NCBI GenBank assembly: GCA_000349905.1
Contig: KB722737.1
Location: forward strand, 1,316,344-1,380,343
Length of the DNA: 64,000 bases
Direction: 5' to 3'
DNA from: Volvariella volvacea V23
Taxonomy: Eukaryota; Basidiomycota; Agaricomycetes; Agaricales; Pluteaceae
The position numbers were made by a program, and so were the translations under genes. Positions 11,374 through 24,700 of the stretch are shown in pieces; position 1 is the first letter of the stretch, and every line of letters begins with the position of its first letter. Under the pieces are notes generated by a model, which saw only the letters and a program-made list of their open reading frames with translations, had not been told where the DNA came from and did no database searches.

Positions 11374-14300
11374 TCAGACACTAGCCTTCTCATTATCGCT
11401 CCCAGAGCTCGAGTCGTTCCCGGCATGTTCTTGATGCGCATGCGTCGCTTTCTCGGCTAGCTGATTGGCGGTTTCCTCCCCGTCGAACAGGCTGTTCGTC
11501 ATTTCGTTGGTCAACGCAAGTCCCTTTGATACAAAGACGCAAAAAAAAGAGGGTTACTCACGCAGCAGTCTCTTCCAAGGAGCGCTTTGGGTAAACAATT
11601 GAGTTGACGGCTTTCTGTGGGTACAAAGCGTACAAGAGCAAACTCACGTTCTTGGTCTCCACGATAAAGAAGTAGCAGAACACAGTCTCGAATGCGAGCC
11701 ACGCGAGATAAACCAACTGTCAAAACGCCACCACAAAAATGATTGAACTGATCAACGGGAGTTGAACGCAAAGGAAATGCAAGAGTACTCACGTAGATCT
11801 TCCATTGCAACCTACATCATAGTGGGTCGCACGAGAAACAGAAACGAACAATCAGCACCACTATCTTACCCCTCGGAACAACAAAAGGCCTCCCAGCACA
11901 GATGGGTGAGGGCTGGATTGGCTGGCACTCACTTTCCGAATGCAATAGGATTAACATATCTGCCAAATCACAATACCCATGCACAACGAAACAATCAATC
12001 AGTCAGCCACCGTTTCGGCATTAATAACCACTCTGGTTCGAATGCTCTGAAACTCGACACTCACTGATTGAAGATCAGGGAGAGCGAGATGGAGAAGTTG
12101 AAGATCGTGAATCCCTTGGCGCGCAGTGGGAAGGGTAGAATTTCGACAGTGTATCTAGGGTCATAGCGATCGTTTAGTGTTCGGAGCTGGGTTGAGGTGC
12201 GAATGGCTACTCACGAGACAATGAGGGGTGTGAAAGCGAGCTAAACCATGCAATAGGACAAACGTCAACGTCAACGCCACCGCGCAAGCATTAAAAACCA
12301 GCCAACGTACATCATCTGCAGCACATCGCACCATCAGTCATCCCAATCCCAACACAGAAACTAAGGGAAAAGACTCACAGAATCCATAGTAGAAGACTAA
12401 AACCCCGACAAGGGCGCAAAAACAAGAAAGAACCAATCAGCGTCCCAGCCACCTAAATTCCACCAAAGGAACCCACTCACAAATAAGGACAATAACCGCC
12501 TTTCCAGCAGCAGTGTTTCCATCTTGGGCAAGCTTAAAGGCCACGGTTTGACCGGTCCAGAAGATCAGCATTCCTGCATGAGTCACCCGTCGTTTCGGTG
12601 TTCATGCCATGGTCATATGGTCATTGTTGTCGTTTGCACGTGTTACAAAAAAGTTTTGAAGTGGGTTTATATTGCCACCGAAGCGAGTGCCACCGAGCAA
12701 GAGAAATAATTTAGAGTGACATGGCAAGTTGGCAAGCGGCATGGAAGTGAAGAAAGGAAAGGAAGGGACACAATTCGGGTTAGCACGTTTTGGCGTAGCA
12801 CGGACGATGGATTGGAGGGTCACTTACCGACTGTGGAAAGCATAAAGAGCAATCTCCTTCCCGCCACATCGCACAGCAGACCGGCGCAGATGGCGACGAA
12901 AAAGTTGAATATGTTAAGGATACCGTTCTATTGATTGGGGGAGGATTAGATTGATCTGTTGTCGCGTTCGTCCATTTGAGGGGAACTCACAATCAAGAGT
13001 TGGGTCGTTGGGTTGGTGACTGGACAAAAGGGCGAAGCAAAATCAGTATAGTATAAAACAAGATGGAGTTCGCGTGCTTACTTCCAATGGCGTCAAAGAC
13101 CTTGTTGAGATCTTGAATTGAGCAGAAGGCGTCATTCATACCATCAACGCATCCAGACCGCACAACCACTTACAATAAGACCTACACACCAAAACGCCCA
13201 CATCAGCACCCCATTCTACCAGTTAACACCAACGCCAATTAAAACGAGACTCACACAAGCCCATTCCCAGACCACTGCGAGAAAAACGCCAACGCGATGA
13301 TAATCCTCATCCTCCTCCTATTCCCCGGCGACTTGATCAAGCTCAGCCATCCAACGTTCGCCGCCACCTCGCGGTCATACGCCAGCGCGGACTTGATCTC
13401 CTCAAATTCGTATTCGACCAACGGGTCGCGCGGGTTTCCGTTGGCGTGGTAGTACGCGAGGACTTTGAGGGCTTGTTCCTCTCTGTTGTTGGGAGTGATG
13501 GATCATGATAAGTGATCCAGCGAGTGGGCAGGAAGAGGGGTGGGACGGAGGGTAATTGCTTACCGTCCTTTGCTCATCAGCCAACGTGGTGATTCGGGGA
13601 CGAACCAGATGAACACGATTTGAATGACCGATGGCAAGCCTTGGAGGGCAGAAGGAATTCTCCATGACCAACTCGATGGGATCTTGAACGTTCCAAAGGT
13701 CTAAATCCAAGCAAAACCAAGAATGAGGATATTACAACTGCAGACGAAGCATATCGTGCTCACCGTCCATGCGGCACTTTGTATCCGGCCTCGTGTCAGT
13801 GTCAAGCTATTGTCCGTGCGAGGTGTGAGACGTACATGATACTTCCGAGGTACCTAGTTCCGGTTCAATTGTGGTCAGATAAACACACTCGTGGGAGGTT
13901 GCTACGATTAGAGCTCACCAGAGGGTATTGTACATCGAAGTAGCCTGGGCACGTTGTGTCGGATAAGCTACCTCAGTAACCAACAGCGGAGCAGCCGCAG
14001 CTGCAAACGTCAAGCCAAATCCAATAAGGAATCTACGTCAAAAACGCGAGTTGCAAGGAAAATTAAATCAATCAACTTGAGAGATATTGCATTAGAAGCA
14101 CTCTAGGCTCACCGAGCACCAATAAACATTCCCACGGAATTAGAAGCGGTTTGAATCACAGTAGCAGCAGCCATTATGCAAGCTCCAAAGAAGATTGCGG
14201 TGCGACGGCCCAGTCCGTCACTAAGATACGGTGAAAAGGGGTATGCAGCCAAGCATCCAATGTTCTACGACTCTGTCAACACCCCGCCAGGACATGAACG

Positions 14301-14715
14301 AATTGAATCACTACGAACTTGAATGGCGTTGAGCAATCCGAGCTGTATCCAGGTAAGCACGTGCTTCCAAGGTCGGAAAGGAGAAAGTGAAGTACCTTGC
14401 CGTCCGTTGGGTTGTTGAATGCTTCTCGCCATTGGGGTAGGGATTGCAGACCGTCTGGGGAAACACGTTATCATCACCTCGAACCCTGTCGGGTTTGATT
14501 AACTAGTACGTACTCATCATACTGCCTGTCGGGCGGCGCACATAAGCCGGCGGGGCATTATTCTTAGAACAAACGTGGCTTACCGTCGTATCCATTCGTC
14601 GATGACGTTATAAGCCTGCGAAGAGTGATAAGCGACCAGATACACTGCACCCTTCCGGAGAGTGCTCTTACATCAACGCAATACAAAGATTGAGCAGCAT
14701 CAATCCTAAGTGCAT
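11374..14715 (-). CDS. MFS sugar transporter (hexose/lactose-permease type), many introns
   Basis: Twelve-helix proton-sugar symporter of the plasma membrane. Reading the minus strand across many short introns gives, in order: ITSSTNGYDGSMMNGLQSLP (TM1 loop), GRRTAIFFGA (the RX[G/R]RR-type loop 2-3 signature), RFLIGFGLTFAAAAAPLLVT, TEVAYPTQRAQATSMYNTLW, PESPRWLMSKGREEQAL (the PESPRWL signature after TM6), NRRRMRIIIALAFFSQWSGN, WLAFETVFCYFFIVETKN and a tail SLFDGEETANQLAEK ending NEKASV. These are hallmark positions of the fungal sugar porter family. The stop is TGA at 11374-11376. ATG 14715 (MHLGLMLLNL) is the first Met of the conserved part. The frame continues upstream as DVQWELS, and a preceding exon is plausible (see next entry). 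Substrate cannot be told from sequence. Confidence 0.85.
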
Positions 14716-15221
14716 TGACAATTCCCATTGGACATCCTTCAGCAACGCGATCAGCAGGGACCAAACTCACTGCTGTTCTTGTACCATGGTCGGGTCTCAT
14801 CAATGAGATGAGCAAACCCCGAGGATTGTTGAACGATTGCTGGTCCTCCACCCATGGTTCGACGGTCTCCTCAAATTCGCCAGTGGGACAAAGGAAAGGA
14901 AGAGGTACGGTCGTGAGTGGTAATCCCTCGAACCCAGACCCTATTTGAAGGGCACCTCTCGCTAAATTCTTCCCGTTCCCAGTGGTTATCGTAAATCCGT
15001 CCGACACACAGATTCCCGGGACAGGTACGGGTACTAGTGGAGAATGATAGTGGAGAAGAAACGGTCCGTCCTAAAGGAGGTTGTAGAAGGTTGAGAACGT
15101 ATGCCTCCCCCAGATCCAGAGTTCGAAAAATGTCCGGAGAAATGCCTTGAGGAGGTGGACTATTATTAGATGAGAAGGTTGAGAGGGACGAGGGGAAGGG
15201 TTGGAATGATGAGGTCGTCAC
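14716..15221 (-). other. Probable 5' coding extension of the sugar transporter, structure unresolved
   Basis: Two overlapping minus-strand frames look protein-like here. One (from ATG 15221) reads QGISPDIFRTLDLGEAYVLN; the other, further downstream, reads PLTTVPLPFLCPTGEFEETV and then RGLLISLMRPDHGTRTA. The second could splice in phase 0 (GCA|GTGAGT to GAAG|GAT) into the transporter reading DVQWELS, but that intron would be only 34 bp. Joining the first frame to the second needs either an intron I cannot place or a frameshift. It may be a long N-terminal exon, a separate small gene, or chance coding. Confidence 0.3.
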
Positions 15222-16333
15222 TGTTCTTGCCGCAACTCTGATTCCGGGCTTCTCTCGACGTTCTAGGAGCGCTAAAAGACCAGGAAAGCTCGCTGGGCTG
15301 CACTAACGCGCTTATCTGCTAGCGTATGCGTATCGAACGGCATCGGAGTAAAGGCGTAAGAGCACATTATGGAGGCATTCGCGATTGCCTGCCGACTGTC
15401 CGCGGTGACGTTCATACATCAACCCGTCCCGGTGTCGGCTTTCCGAACGTTTTATCGCGACTTCCTCCCCGGCAACTTCTCTCAGAGTAGATCCGAGTTT
15501 TCGCCTTTATGAGTGTGTGAAGGTTTCATGGCAGTGAAAAGCCGCGTAGTGCTATGCGTCAGAGTCGAAATGAAGGGATGCTTCATGTGGAGCAGGGGTT
15601 GCCATATAAAGATGCACGAGAAAAGATCGAGGACGGTTTCTGCGATAGTATATCAGTCGTTCTGCGGATATGGGGTAGTTGTACAGCTGCCATGGCATCG
15701 AAGGGCCTCTCCTCCTGCGGAGAGCGGAGAAACCCCATCAGCTACTGGGTGTAGCTCGTGGTGCAAACCGTTTCCTCGCAACCACCTCGCAAGTGAGGCG
15801 ATTGTGTGTCGAGATGTGCGCAATCAAGAATCTTGCGAAGAGCCCTCCTCGCACCACTCTCGTGGCCATCTCGTATCCAGGTGCCAGATAAGCTCTTCGC
15901 AGGCCTCGTCGTCATGCAGAGTGCTCTTACGTCGGCTCGCTGCGGGCGGTATGCTGGGTGTAGCTGCGCGCCTGGGCTGACATCACATGCAGGGAATAGA
16001 CTCCCAGACCCATCACTGTGCCTTGACGTCGTGGGCCATCTTATCGAGGGTCCGGGCAGACAGGATCAGCGTGCAATGGAACTCGGAGTTTGCGGCGTTC
16101 GAGTCCCTCCATGCCGCCACGATGGCCGGGGGCGTTGCAGGATGCCGTAAACGAGGACTGAGGAGCTGAGCACAAGCAGTTGCGAGCAGCAGTGGAGGAG
16201 GAGCTTAGTCAGCACCGGGAGATGCCGAGGCGTAATGGGGAGACACTGTGAATTGGCTCTGGCGGGCAGCTGGCCTCGTGCAGGGATCCTGTTCAAATCT
16301 GCTCAGGCTCACGGTCTTGTCCTGCCCACATGT
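15222..16333. other. Divergent intergenic region between transporter and aminopeptidase
   Basis: About 1.1 kb that should contain two divergent promoters. Several open frames exist on the plus strand but none shows homology, a splice pattern or consistent codon use. Confidence 0.4.
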
Positions 16334-19300
16334 ATGGCTCCCCCTCCTCCCCCTCCACCACCACCGCTTTGCCTCCCCTTCCGCCGCTCCAAGTCGAAAG
16401 CTCGTCACTCCTGGGCGCCATCTGACAATTCCGACGACATTCGCATCAGAGATCAGACTATTAAGCGTCCCTCCTACTCCCCGACGTCAACAATGACTTC
16501 CGAAGCCGACAACCTCACCTTTGTCACTGATTCCGAGAGATACGACGAAATCCCGCAGGAGATCGCCCAGGTCCACTACAAGGACAAAGGCCCGCAGCTC
16601 GTCCGCTCCAACACCATGACCGGCACCAAAAAAGCGGCATCGGGCAGTAAATGGGGTTACGGATGGGGGATTGGGAAGCAGAAGGAGAAGCAGAAGGAGC
16701 TCGAGAGGGAGATGTACGAGCCGCAGGAGTCCTTCCCCACACTTCCTCGCTATCAGCCCCCGCATCGCAGCAACTCCCAGTCAACCCAGGCCAGTAAGCT
16801 TTCGCAGAGCACTTACCGGACCAACCGCACACAGAGCAGCACGAGGACGCAGGAGACCCAAATTTCCCAAGCCTCTCATCATTCACAACAGTCACAGCAA
16901 TCACAACAATCGCAGAGCTCTAGCCATACCCAACACTCTCAGAACTCGGCTCTCACGCAGGACAGCGGCAAGTCCAAGTCTACGCAACGTAGTCAAGTGT
17001 CGTTCGCGCCTATACTGGACACACCTATTCGGCATGTTGCGCCTCGGATGCAGTCAAACGACTCGGCAAGCACCCTTGTAGGCTCCGCCCTTGAACGCAA
17101 GGCAAACCCTGGCGAGGAGCGCATTGAGGCTGAGCGGCCTGATACCACCGAGCGGCTGAAGGACCTCCGGACACACATGTCCAAAGATTCCTTGGACTAC
17201 TAGTGAGTGTCCCCCAACTACGTAACTATGCATTAGTGCTCAGTCGAGCAGTATCATTCCGAGTGAAGATGCTCACGGATCTGAGTATGTCGCCGCAAGT
17301 GACAAGCGGAGGGAGTTTATATCTGGGTGGGTCCTCACGCCTCAGCAGCTTTCTATCGCTCACCCTCCTCACTAGCTTCACTGGCTCAGCTGGACAAGCC
17401 ATTGTCACCCCCACCAAGGCCTACCTCATCACGGATTCCCGTTACTGGCTCCAAGCCAGGCAGCAAATCGATGGGAACTGGACATTAGTCAGAGCGGGTG
17501 CCGCCAATGAGAAAAGAGACTGGATTGAATGGTTGGCTGTGCGTCCGCTTTCCCCCTTTTCTCACTAGGTACCTAACCTTTACCTTAATTAATCGCTTCA
17601 GTCCCAAGCGAAGGATGCCAAGATTGGCATTGATGCTCGGATGATATCATACGAGAAAGCCAATTTGCTCAAAAGCAAAGTCGAGCCTTTGGGGTGCAAA
17701 CTCTACTACCCACCGCAAAACCTGATCGATTTGGTGTGGAAGGATAAGCCCACCAAGTCAAAGGAGCCCGTTTTCAAGCAGCCGTACCAGTACACCGGTA
17801 CGCCGAATCAGCTCCAAATTTTTGAGTTTTCATTGTTGACGCTTTGGGTTCCAGGCGAGGACGCGTCATCAAAGTTGCAACGCGTGCGCGAATGGATAAA
17901 GCAACAGCCTCCTTCCGTTCCCTCCTTCCACAAAGGGCCACCGACACCCAATCAGATCAACGGCGCAGTCCTCCTCACGTCACTCCCCCAAATCGGTGTG
18001 CCTCCTTCATTGCCTATCCGGTAACAGATCCCATTGACAACAAACCACAGCCTACCTCCTCAACCTCAGGGGTTCCGATGTTCCCTACAACCCCTTGTTC
18101 CATGCATACCTCTTCATTGGGCTCGAAATGACCGTTTTATTCATCGACAAGAGCAAGATCCCAGACGAAATCCAGAGCTACCTCGCCGGGCTCAATATCG
18201 AACGAAAGGACTATACAGAGCTCTGGCCGTTCCTCAGGAAAAAGGACTGGGGAGATGCAAAGGTGCGATATCCCCATCCCGCCCTCTCCATGTTTCCGGG
18301 GAAACAACATACTGACGAAAGCTCCGCCCGCACTTCTATCTGTCCCCCTTCGCTTTCGTTTTCCCGTCAATCTAGGTCATCCTGTCACCGCAGACATCGT
18401 ATGCAATTGCACTGATGCTTACGCACTTCCGCATCACGATTCTCCCGCCCTACGTGGAGCACATGATGTCCGTCAAGAACAGCACCGAGCTGAACGGATT
18501 GAGACAAGCTTATTTACGGGATGGAGCTACCTTTGTAAGTCCAGACCCTCCATTTCTCCATAACCTTATCACCCAAGGGTCTGGAGTAAAAAAGAACCTC
18601 GACTTACATTCCCATTCCACATCTGCCTTTCCTCCTTCCCTCCCACGTTCCTCCTATCCGTATCTGTATCTATATCGATTGATATCAAGGTCCGGTTCCT
18701 TGCCTGGCTCGAGAACAAACTCCAACAAGGCTACGACATCACCGAATGGGAAGCCGCGTTCCGCCACACAGAGTTTAGGAGGAAGAACGACCTCTTCATG
18801 GGCCTTGCATATGAGAACATATCAGCCACCGGGCCGAATGCGGCCTTGCCGCACTATTCTCCGCGCAAGACGACGGCGGTGGCTATTGATAGGAACACGC
18901 CGTATCTGCAGTAAGTGTGCATTAGTGAGTCGTGTCGTGTTGGTGGTGTTCTTACTGTGTGTGGTGTGGAATAGCGATTCGGGGGGACAGTACCGCGATG
19001 GGACGTGCGACACGACGAGGACGGTGCATTTCGGGAAGCCGACGTCGGAGCAGTGCGAGGCGTTCACTCGTGTGCTCCAAGGACACGTAAGTACCCCACC
19101 ACCCTCTTTCGCGTCTTCTCCACCTCCATGGTCCATCCCCTGCCCCGCCCCCATCCCACCCCCGTCCCTATCACCCCACCCCACCCCACACCGTGTCGCC
19201 TGTCCAAACTCATGGACAACGGAACACTATCACAGCTTGGCTATTTTTACTCACCCAGTACCCTTCTCCTACAGATTGCCATCGACTCTGCCGTCTTCCC

Positions 19301-20128
19301 AGAGGGCACATGCGGCTATCAACTCGACGTGTTGGCGCGTAAAGCCCTTTGGAAGGATGGGATGAACTATCTGGTGAGTACGTCAGAACGAGAACGCTCT
19401 ATGGCCATGGCCACAGCCACGTTGCTCGTTGGCTTCCGTTTGATGACATCTTTGATGACATGTGCCGTATTTGCATTGTTGCTTTGCTTGACAGCATGGA
19501 ACTGGACACGGATTCGGATCGTTCCTTACCGTGCACGAGGGGAGCCATTCGTTTTCGTCTCAGACGCCGCTGGTGGCGGGGAACGTTATCACCAATGAGC
19601 CTGGATTTTGTACGTCCGATTCGCCCTTTCGAAAACACCTGTTGCCGCGGAGCTAACTTCACGTTTTTGTATTTGTAGATTTGGAAGGCAAATGGGGTAT
19701 TAGGATAGAGTCTGCGTTGATCGTCAAAGAAGTCAAGGTTTGTTTCTCCCCTCGCGTCTTTCTTTGGCCTTTGAAATTGGTCTTGATTTCTGGCTTTTCG
19801 ATAGCCCAAGGGTACGATGGCGAATAGGGGCATGCGTTGGCTCGGTTTTGAGAGGCTGACTTGTGTCCCGATTCAGTCCAAGATGGTCAAAGAGAGCATG
19901 TTGACTAAAGAAGAGAAACAATGGTTAAAGGTACTCTCATAGTCATTCTACTCGTCTGTATCCTGATACTCACATCGCCTGTAACAGGAACACAACCAGA
20001 GATGTTATGAAAAGCTCGCTCCACTGCTTAAAGACGATAAACGAGCGATGAAGTGGTTGAAAAAGGAAGCCGATAGAGGCATTGGAATCGCGACGGGCCC
20101 TGGAGGGCTTACCGTCGAATGGGATTGA
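16334..20128 (+). CDS. Cytosolic Xaa-Pro aminopeptidase P (M24B) with 270-residue N-terminal extension, 896 aa
   Basis: Releases N-terminal residues preceding proline; two-metal (Mn) 'pita-bread' fold. Fourteen exons joined by GT-AG introns total 2691 nt, exactly 897 codons, so the model is internally consistent. The canonical protein begins near [10 protein letters not shown] and continues [19 protein letters not shown] and [10 protein letters not shown] (creatinase N domain), then RIHVN-like linker regions, and the catalytic domain. Metal ligands are all present: the Asp pair in [20 protein letters not shown], His in [10 protein letters not shown], Glu in TNEPGFYLEG and Glu in GIRIESAL. The C-terminal block [11 protein letters not shown] and [13 protein letters not shown] is typical. 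The family is usually about 610-650 residues. Upstream of it, exon 1 (16334-17202) adds a poly-Pro start, [16 protein letters not shown], and a Ser/Gln/Thr-rich tract. Nothing suggests a signal peptide. Confidence 0.9.
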
Positions 20129-21294
20129 CTGATATCCCTCGCCCATCTCCCTCCTTCATTCCATGTCTTCATCTTGTTTTTTCAAGCTACTTGGTTTTAT
20201 ACTTTCCTTGTTGACAGATGCAGAGCACGAGTACGTGCTGCAGATTCAATCCCCCCATCTCGACGACTTTTGCGATACACACATCCCTCTTCATCTTCCA
20301 TTCAAAAACACGCCCAAGTTCGTCTCCACTGAAACTTAAAGCAAACCACGAGAAACCTACACCCATCACGTCACACCTGTGCTCAGCGCTCAGATAGTGA
20401 TCTTCTACATACCCCCATCTCTATCATCTCATCTCATCTCATTCTCATCTTGATTCGATTTGATTCAGTCCAATTCCTTCTCTTCCACTCCACCCTCTTG
20501 TTCACATTCACATCCACATTCTCCCATACAGCCTACCCAATACCTCCACTAGATCTTTCTTCTTCCCCTTCACTTTTGGACACTGGATATACACACCACC
20601 CAGACCCACCCTGCCAAATCTACATATGATACGGCTCGCAGGGCTCATCGCCGCATATCCAAATTCGCATATACATGCATTGTATCCGTATTTTTTGAAT
20701 TACAGTTGGTTGGTTTTGACACATTTTTCAATATCTTCTGACCTGGGCGCCTCGGGTCGTCCTCCTCGCCTCCCACTCCTTTTCTCCCTTTCCTCTCAAG
20801 TCGCAGCTCCCCTTGCGGTAGTGGCCGTACACGTGCTTCTAATGCCTGGTGCATTCGGGTCATCACGTTGTGCATACTTACACACCTCGTGTTCTTCCAT
20901 TTATCGATATCTTACGCGTTATATCTCACACCATTTACCATTCCCTTTTTGTCCTTCAGTTGTGTACGTCCAGTTCCTACGATACTCCACGAGTGGCATC
21001 AGGCCCCATGGTTTTTCCCTTTCCCTCTGCCACGTATTCATAAGCTCGTTTAGAACGTACATGCAAAATTATTGCTTACACGCCTTGTCCTATACTTTGC
21101 CCTTCAGCTTCGTGATCACAATACACACGTGTTTTATTCTTCCAAATCCTCACTCGAGGACCGACTGACATCAAGTGCATGATGCATACGCGAGGTGCGA
21201 AGGACAGCTCTCGATTATACAGAGAACGACGAGGAATACAAAACCGAAATAACGTGAAATACCATCTCCCCACCACAGCCAGTGAATATCGCCA
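20129..21294. other. Convergent intergenic region, no gene seen
   Basis: Lies between the 3' ends of the aminopeptidase and NOG1 genes. It is pyrimidine-rich on the plus strand, with CATCT repeats around 20425-20450. A 180-residue plus-strand frame here has no family resemblance and biased low-complexity composition, so I do not call it. Confidence 0.45.
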
Positions 21295-23823
21295 TCACCG
21301 TCTTGAAGTCTTCCCTCCCTTTCGTTTGCCAGAGAACAAGTGCTTGGGCTGTAGAGGATGAAAAGTCATCAGCATCCAACGTTCAACGTGGAAGGAACAG
21401 GAGCATACCATTTTAACGCGAATGGCCCTATCGCTCTCTCCAGCCTTTGCATGCATATTCCTCGGTCTTTGTCCAAGGTTGCGCAGTTTAATCGCACGAG
21501 AGGCTTGCTACAAACACACAAAAGGAGAAAGCGCTGGCATCAGCACCCCAACAAAGAAAGGAGGGTGACCAAGAACTTACAGCCTCATCCCTCATACCCG
21601 CCAGCTGTCGATTCGACCTCGGCGCCCTCTTGCCCGCAAACACCACCTCCCCACTATTCGTCTTGCTCTTCTTCCTCCTCTTCCCATCTCCATCCTCCCC
21701 ATCCACGTCCATCTGCGCATCCGCATCCTCATCCACATCGCCCTCCGCGTCCGCGTCCGTCCAGTCCTCCTCTCCATCCACATCCATCCCCCCCTCCCCA
21801 TCGTCGTCGTCGTCCCTCTTCCTCTTCGCGCCCTGCACCTTGGCCAGCATCTTGGCTCTCTCCTCGATCCTGCTCGGATCCAGCCCGGCCTTGGTCATTT
21901 CCGAGCTCAGCTCGCTCAGGGTTCGAAGCCCGGCCGTACGGGGCAGCCTCGCGCCGTTCTTCATCGATTTTTTAGTTGCCTGAGCCCTGATTTTATGTTG
22001 AAGCGCTATCTTTGCTTCTTGTACCTCTCTTTCGTCGTCCGAGTCAAACTGGGAGGTGAGAAACGAGATGTAAGACACAAGAGCAAGGGAGTAGAAAAAA
22101 AAACATCAGCATACCATTTCTTCCTCAGAGTCATAGAATCCTTCAGCCACCAGCCGTTCCTCTTCACGCTCTAAAGCCTCAAGCTTCTCAGCAATATCCG
22201 GATCAATAAAGTCCGCGATGTTCTTCCCATCTATAATCTCAGGTATAATATCCTGCTTCCACTCATCGTTCGCCAGCAGATAACTTTCTACCACGCGCAA
22301 ATAAGCACACAAAAACACCAGAGAACCAAAAAGGCCACCAACCTTTCATATTAATATTATACACCCCGGGCCCACCCTCCTCCGCCTCCACATCCCTCGC
22401 CAACCTCCTCCTCTCCGGATCGTTCTTGTCATACTTCTTCCTCTCCCTCACCCCCTCCGGTATAAACGGCGCTCGCACAACATCGTCCCTCGGCTTCGGC
22501 ATCGCGACATGTATCCTATTAATGACCGAGTTGATCTTGCTGCCCTTGACCTTTGAGTCGACTCTATGCGCCAACAGCGCATCGCACGCGCGGTTTTTGA
22601 GCTCCATGACGCCTTCTTCGGAGTAGCAGGACACCTGGACGCATTGCACGCCTTCGGAGGAGATGATTTCTTGTACGAGGGATTGAGAGTCTGGGGGGAG
22701 GTCTTCGAGGCGCTTGACGTCGATTTTGTTGATCACGAGCACGGTGGGTTTGCCGGCAAAGAGGGGTTTTATCGAGTGGAAGAGTTTGCACTGAGTAGGT
22801 GAGGTTGGGTTGGTCAGGTGATGAGGGTATGTATGGAGATAATGAGACGTACCTGTGCTTCCACGGTGTACCCGCACTGTTCGCTTAGATCCATGAAATA
22901 GAGGACACAACTCTTCAGATGCGCTAGCGCAGTTATACTCTGCATCTCGATCGTGTTCATCTCCTCCAGCGGGTGATCCAAAATCCCTGGCGTATCAATA
23001 ACCTGCCACCGGAGGTACTTGTAATCGAGGTGCCCGACGAACAGGGATTTCGTTGTGAACGCATAGGGCTGGACATCGACGTCCGCTCGGGTGACTTTAT
23101 TCATAAATGACGATTTGCCGACGTTGGGGTATCCGCAGATGATGAGCGTTCGTGTGTTGGGGTCGATAGAGGGTAAACGAGATATGTGCTGTCGGACTTG
23201 TTCGAGATATGCTAGGGGGTCTTTTTGTCGGCGCATTATCGTTGCCATGCTGATTGCGCGCGAGGTCAGCGTTGAGGAGGCAATGGAAAAGAAAGGGGGC
23301 GCACCGACCGAGAGCAGCGCGTTTAAGCTGCTTGCATCGGTAGAGACTGTCACCGAATTTTAGGAGCCGGACGTAATCTTTTGCTACTTGATCAATGAGA
23401 TGCCGTGCGGTGCGTAGTTGGCCTAGAGCGAGCTTGTAGTGATTTTTATCGTACAACACATTCATGAGGGAGGAAAGGAACGGGTGTAGGTCCTATATGC
23501 ACGTTTCAGCACTCATAAACGACGAAAACGACCAAACGACGAACATCGAGCATCGGAAACTCGTTCAAGATCGCTCCAAGCTTCTCGTCGAAAGAATCCT
23601 GCGTAAATTTGACCTTGCGCATGTAGAAGTTCCGTATCCGACTGATTTTGAAGTTTTTGTGAATGACCTGAAATCACGCATTGATATTGGTATACAGATA
23701 CAGAACATCATGGACGCTAGGGTGTACCGTGGGGGTCTTTCGCTGTGTCTTGGACAATATGATGTCCAGGAAGTCTGCCGCTGTGGGCACCGGCGCAATG
23801 GCCTTCAACCCGCTCGTCGACAT
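21295..23823 (-). CDS. NOG1: NOG1, nucleolar GTPase of 60S ribosome assembly
   Basis: Binds pre-60S particles in nucleolus and nucleus, inserting its C-terminal tail into the peptide exit tunnel. ATG 23823 opens with [20 protein letters not shown], the signature NOG1 N-terminus, and [27 protein letters not shown] spans intron 1. The G domain has [18 protein letters not shown] (P-loop), [10 protein letters not shown] (G3) and NKID (G4). After it come the NOGCT region with [10 protein letters not shown] and [10 protein letters not shown], then [20 protein letters not shown] charged Asp/Glu-rich and Lys-rich segment with poly-Asp follows. The last exons carry [36 protein letters not shown] and [13 protein letters not shown] before TGA at 21295. 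At least seven introns interrupt the gene. All GTPase motifs are intact, so it should be functional. It converges with the aminopeptidase gene. Confidence 0.93.
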
Positions 23824-24700
23824 GGTGGATAGTGTACACGGAGGGTGGGGAGAGGGCTAGGAGGTCCGATGGCCAGTGGCCAATAGTTTACGAGGTCCAG
23901 TGGACTTCAGCCAGTGCTGATGGATTCCAAAAATTTGAGTTTTTCCCACGATAAGATATGCGCGTCACACATCGTCACAGGGATCTGGTGTCACGAAGGG
24001 TGGGCGTCTGAGAGGTTTTTAGACTTTCGATTTGATTCTCTCCACCGGCCCATTGCAGCCCAAAGTGCAGCGATACCGAGTCATGTAGCTCATCTAACGC
24101 CATTTTAGCATACTCGCTTCCTCAAATCCTGGTTGTGGTGCTGCTTTTCGCCTCGTTGCAGGTGAGCAGGGTGCATGTCCGGTGACCCGCCCTCCGGGTG
24201 ATGATCCAACCTCGAAGCCATTGTGAGCTGGCGGGGTATTACTCTATCACTGACAAGGATCTCAAGGATGCTATGATTTCTGGCCATGCAGTTGCTGATG
24301 GCAAGTGTTGCCTGATTAAGCTAGCCGGCGTCATCATCGATGATCAGATAAATGGCCACCTCCACGGCGTCCCCGCATACACTTTCCGAGCAACAAGGTA
24401 TTTCACATTTGATTTTCGACATTCGACATTCGTGCTCACACTCTCCCTGAATTCTCGCTCCTGGATGCCTCAAAGCTTCGCTGACACGACGCTCTGCACC
24501 CGTGTTGCATGATTTCCTCTATCAATCAGCCACGCGGACCATGCATTGCGCCTCATAATACAGTTTCATCCGATATCGTACTCGCATGCTTTGTTGACAC
24601 ACCACTCTTTGTGTGGTAACACATCCCGAGCTGTCTACAAAACCCGGTCGAAACTCCATTCCTCTCCCCACCTCCCACTACCTCCCATTCACTCACTGCG
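23824..24700. other. Divergent intergenic region between NOG1 and an F-box gene
   Basis: Nearly 0.9 kb without a credible gene, expected to hold both promoters. The stretch just before 24701 is a C/T/A-rich leader with CTCCC repeats, as often found before basidiomycete start codons. Confidence 0.45.

Noticed and set aside
1..15221. Adenylate cyclase, surface sensor-like protein and sugar transporter as a nutrient-sensing cluster
   Set aside because: They lie near each other among unrelated genes and fungi do not generally cluster such functions; adjacency alone is not evidence.
20626..21168. 180-residue plus-strand open frame between aminopeptidase and NOG1
   Set aside because: Composition is skewed, no family signal, no splice context, and it lies where two 3' UTRs converge.
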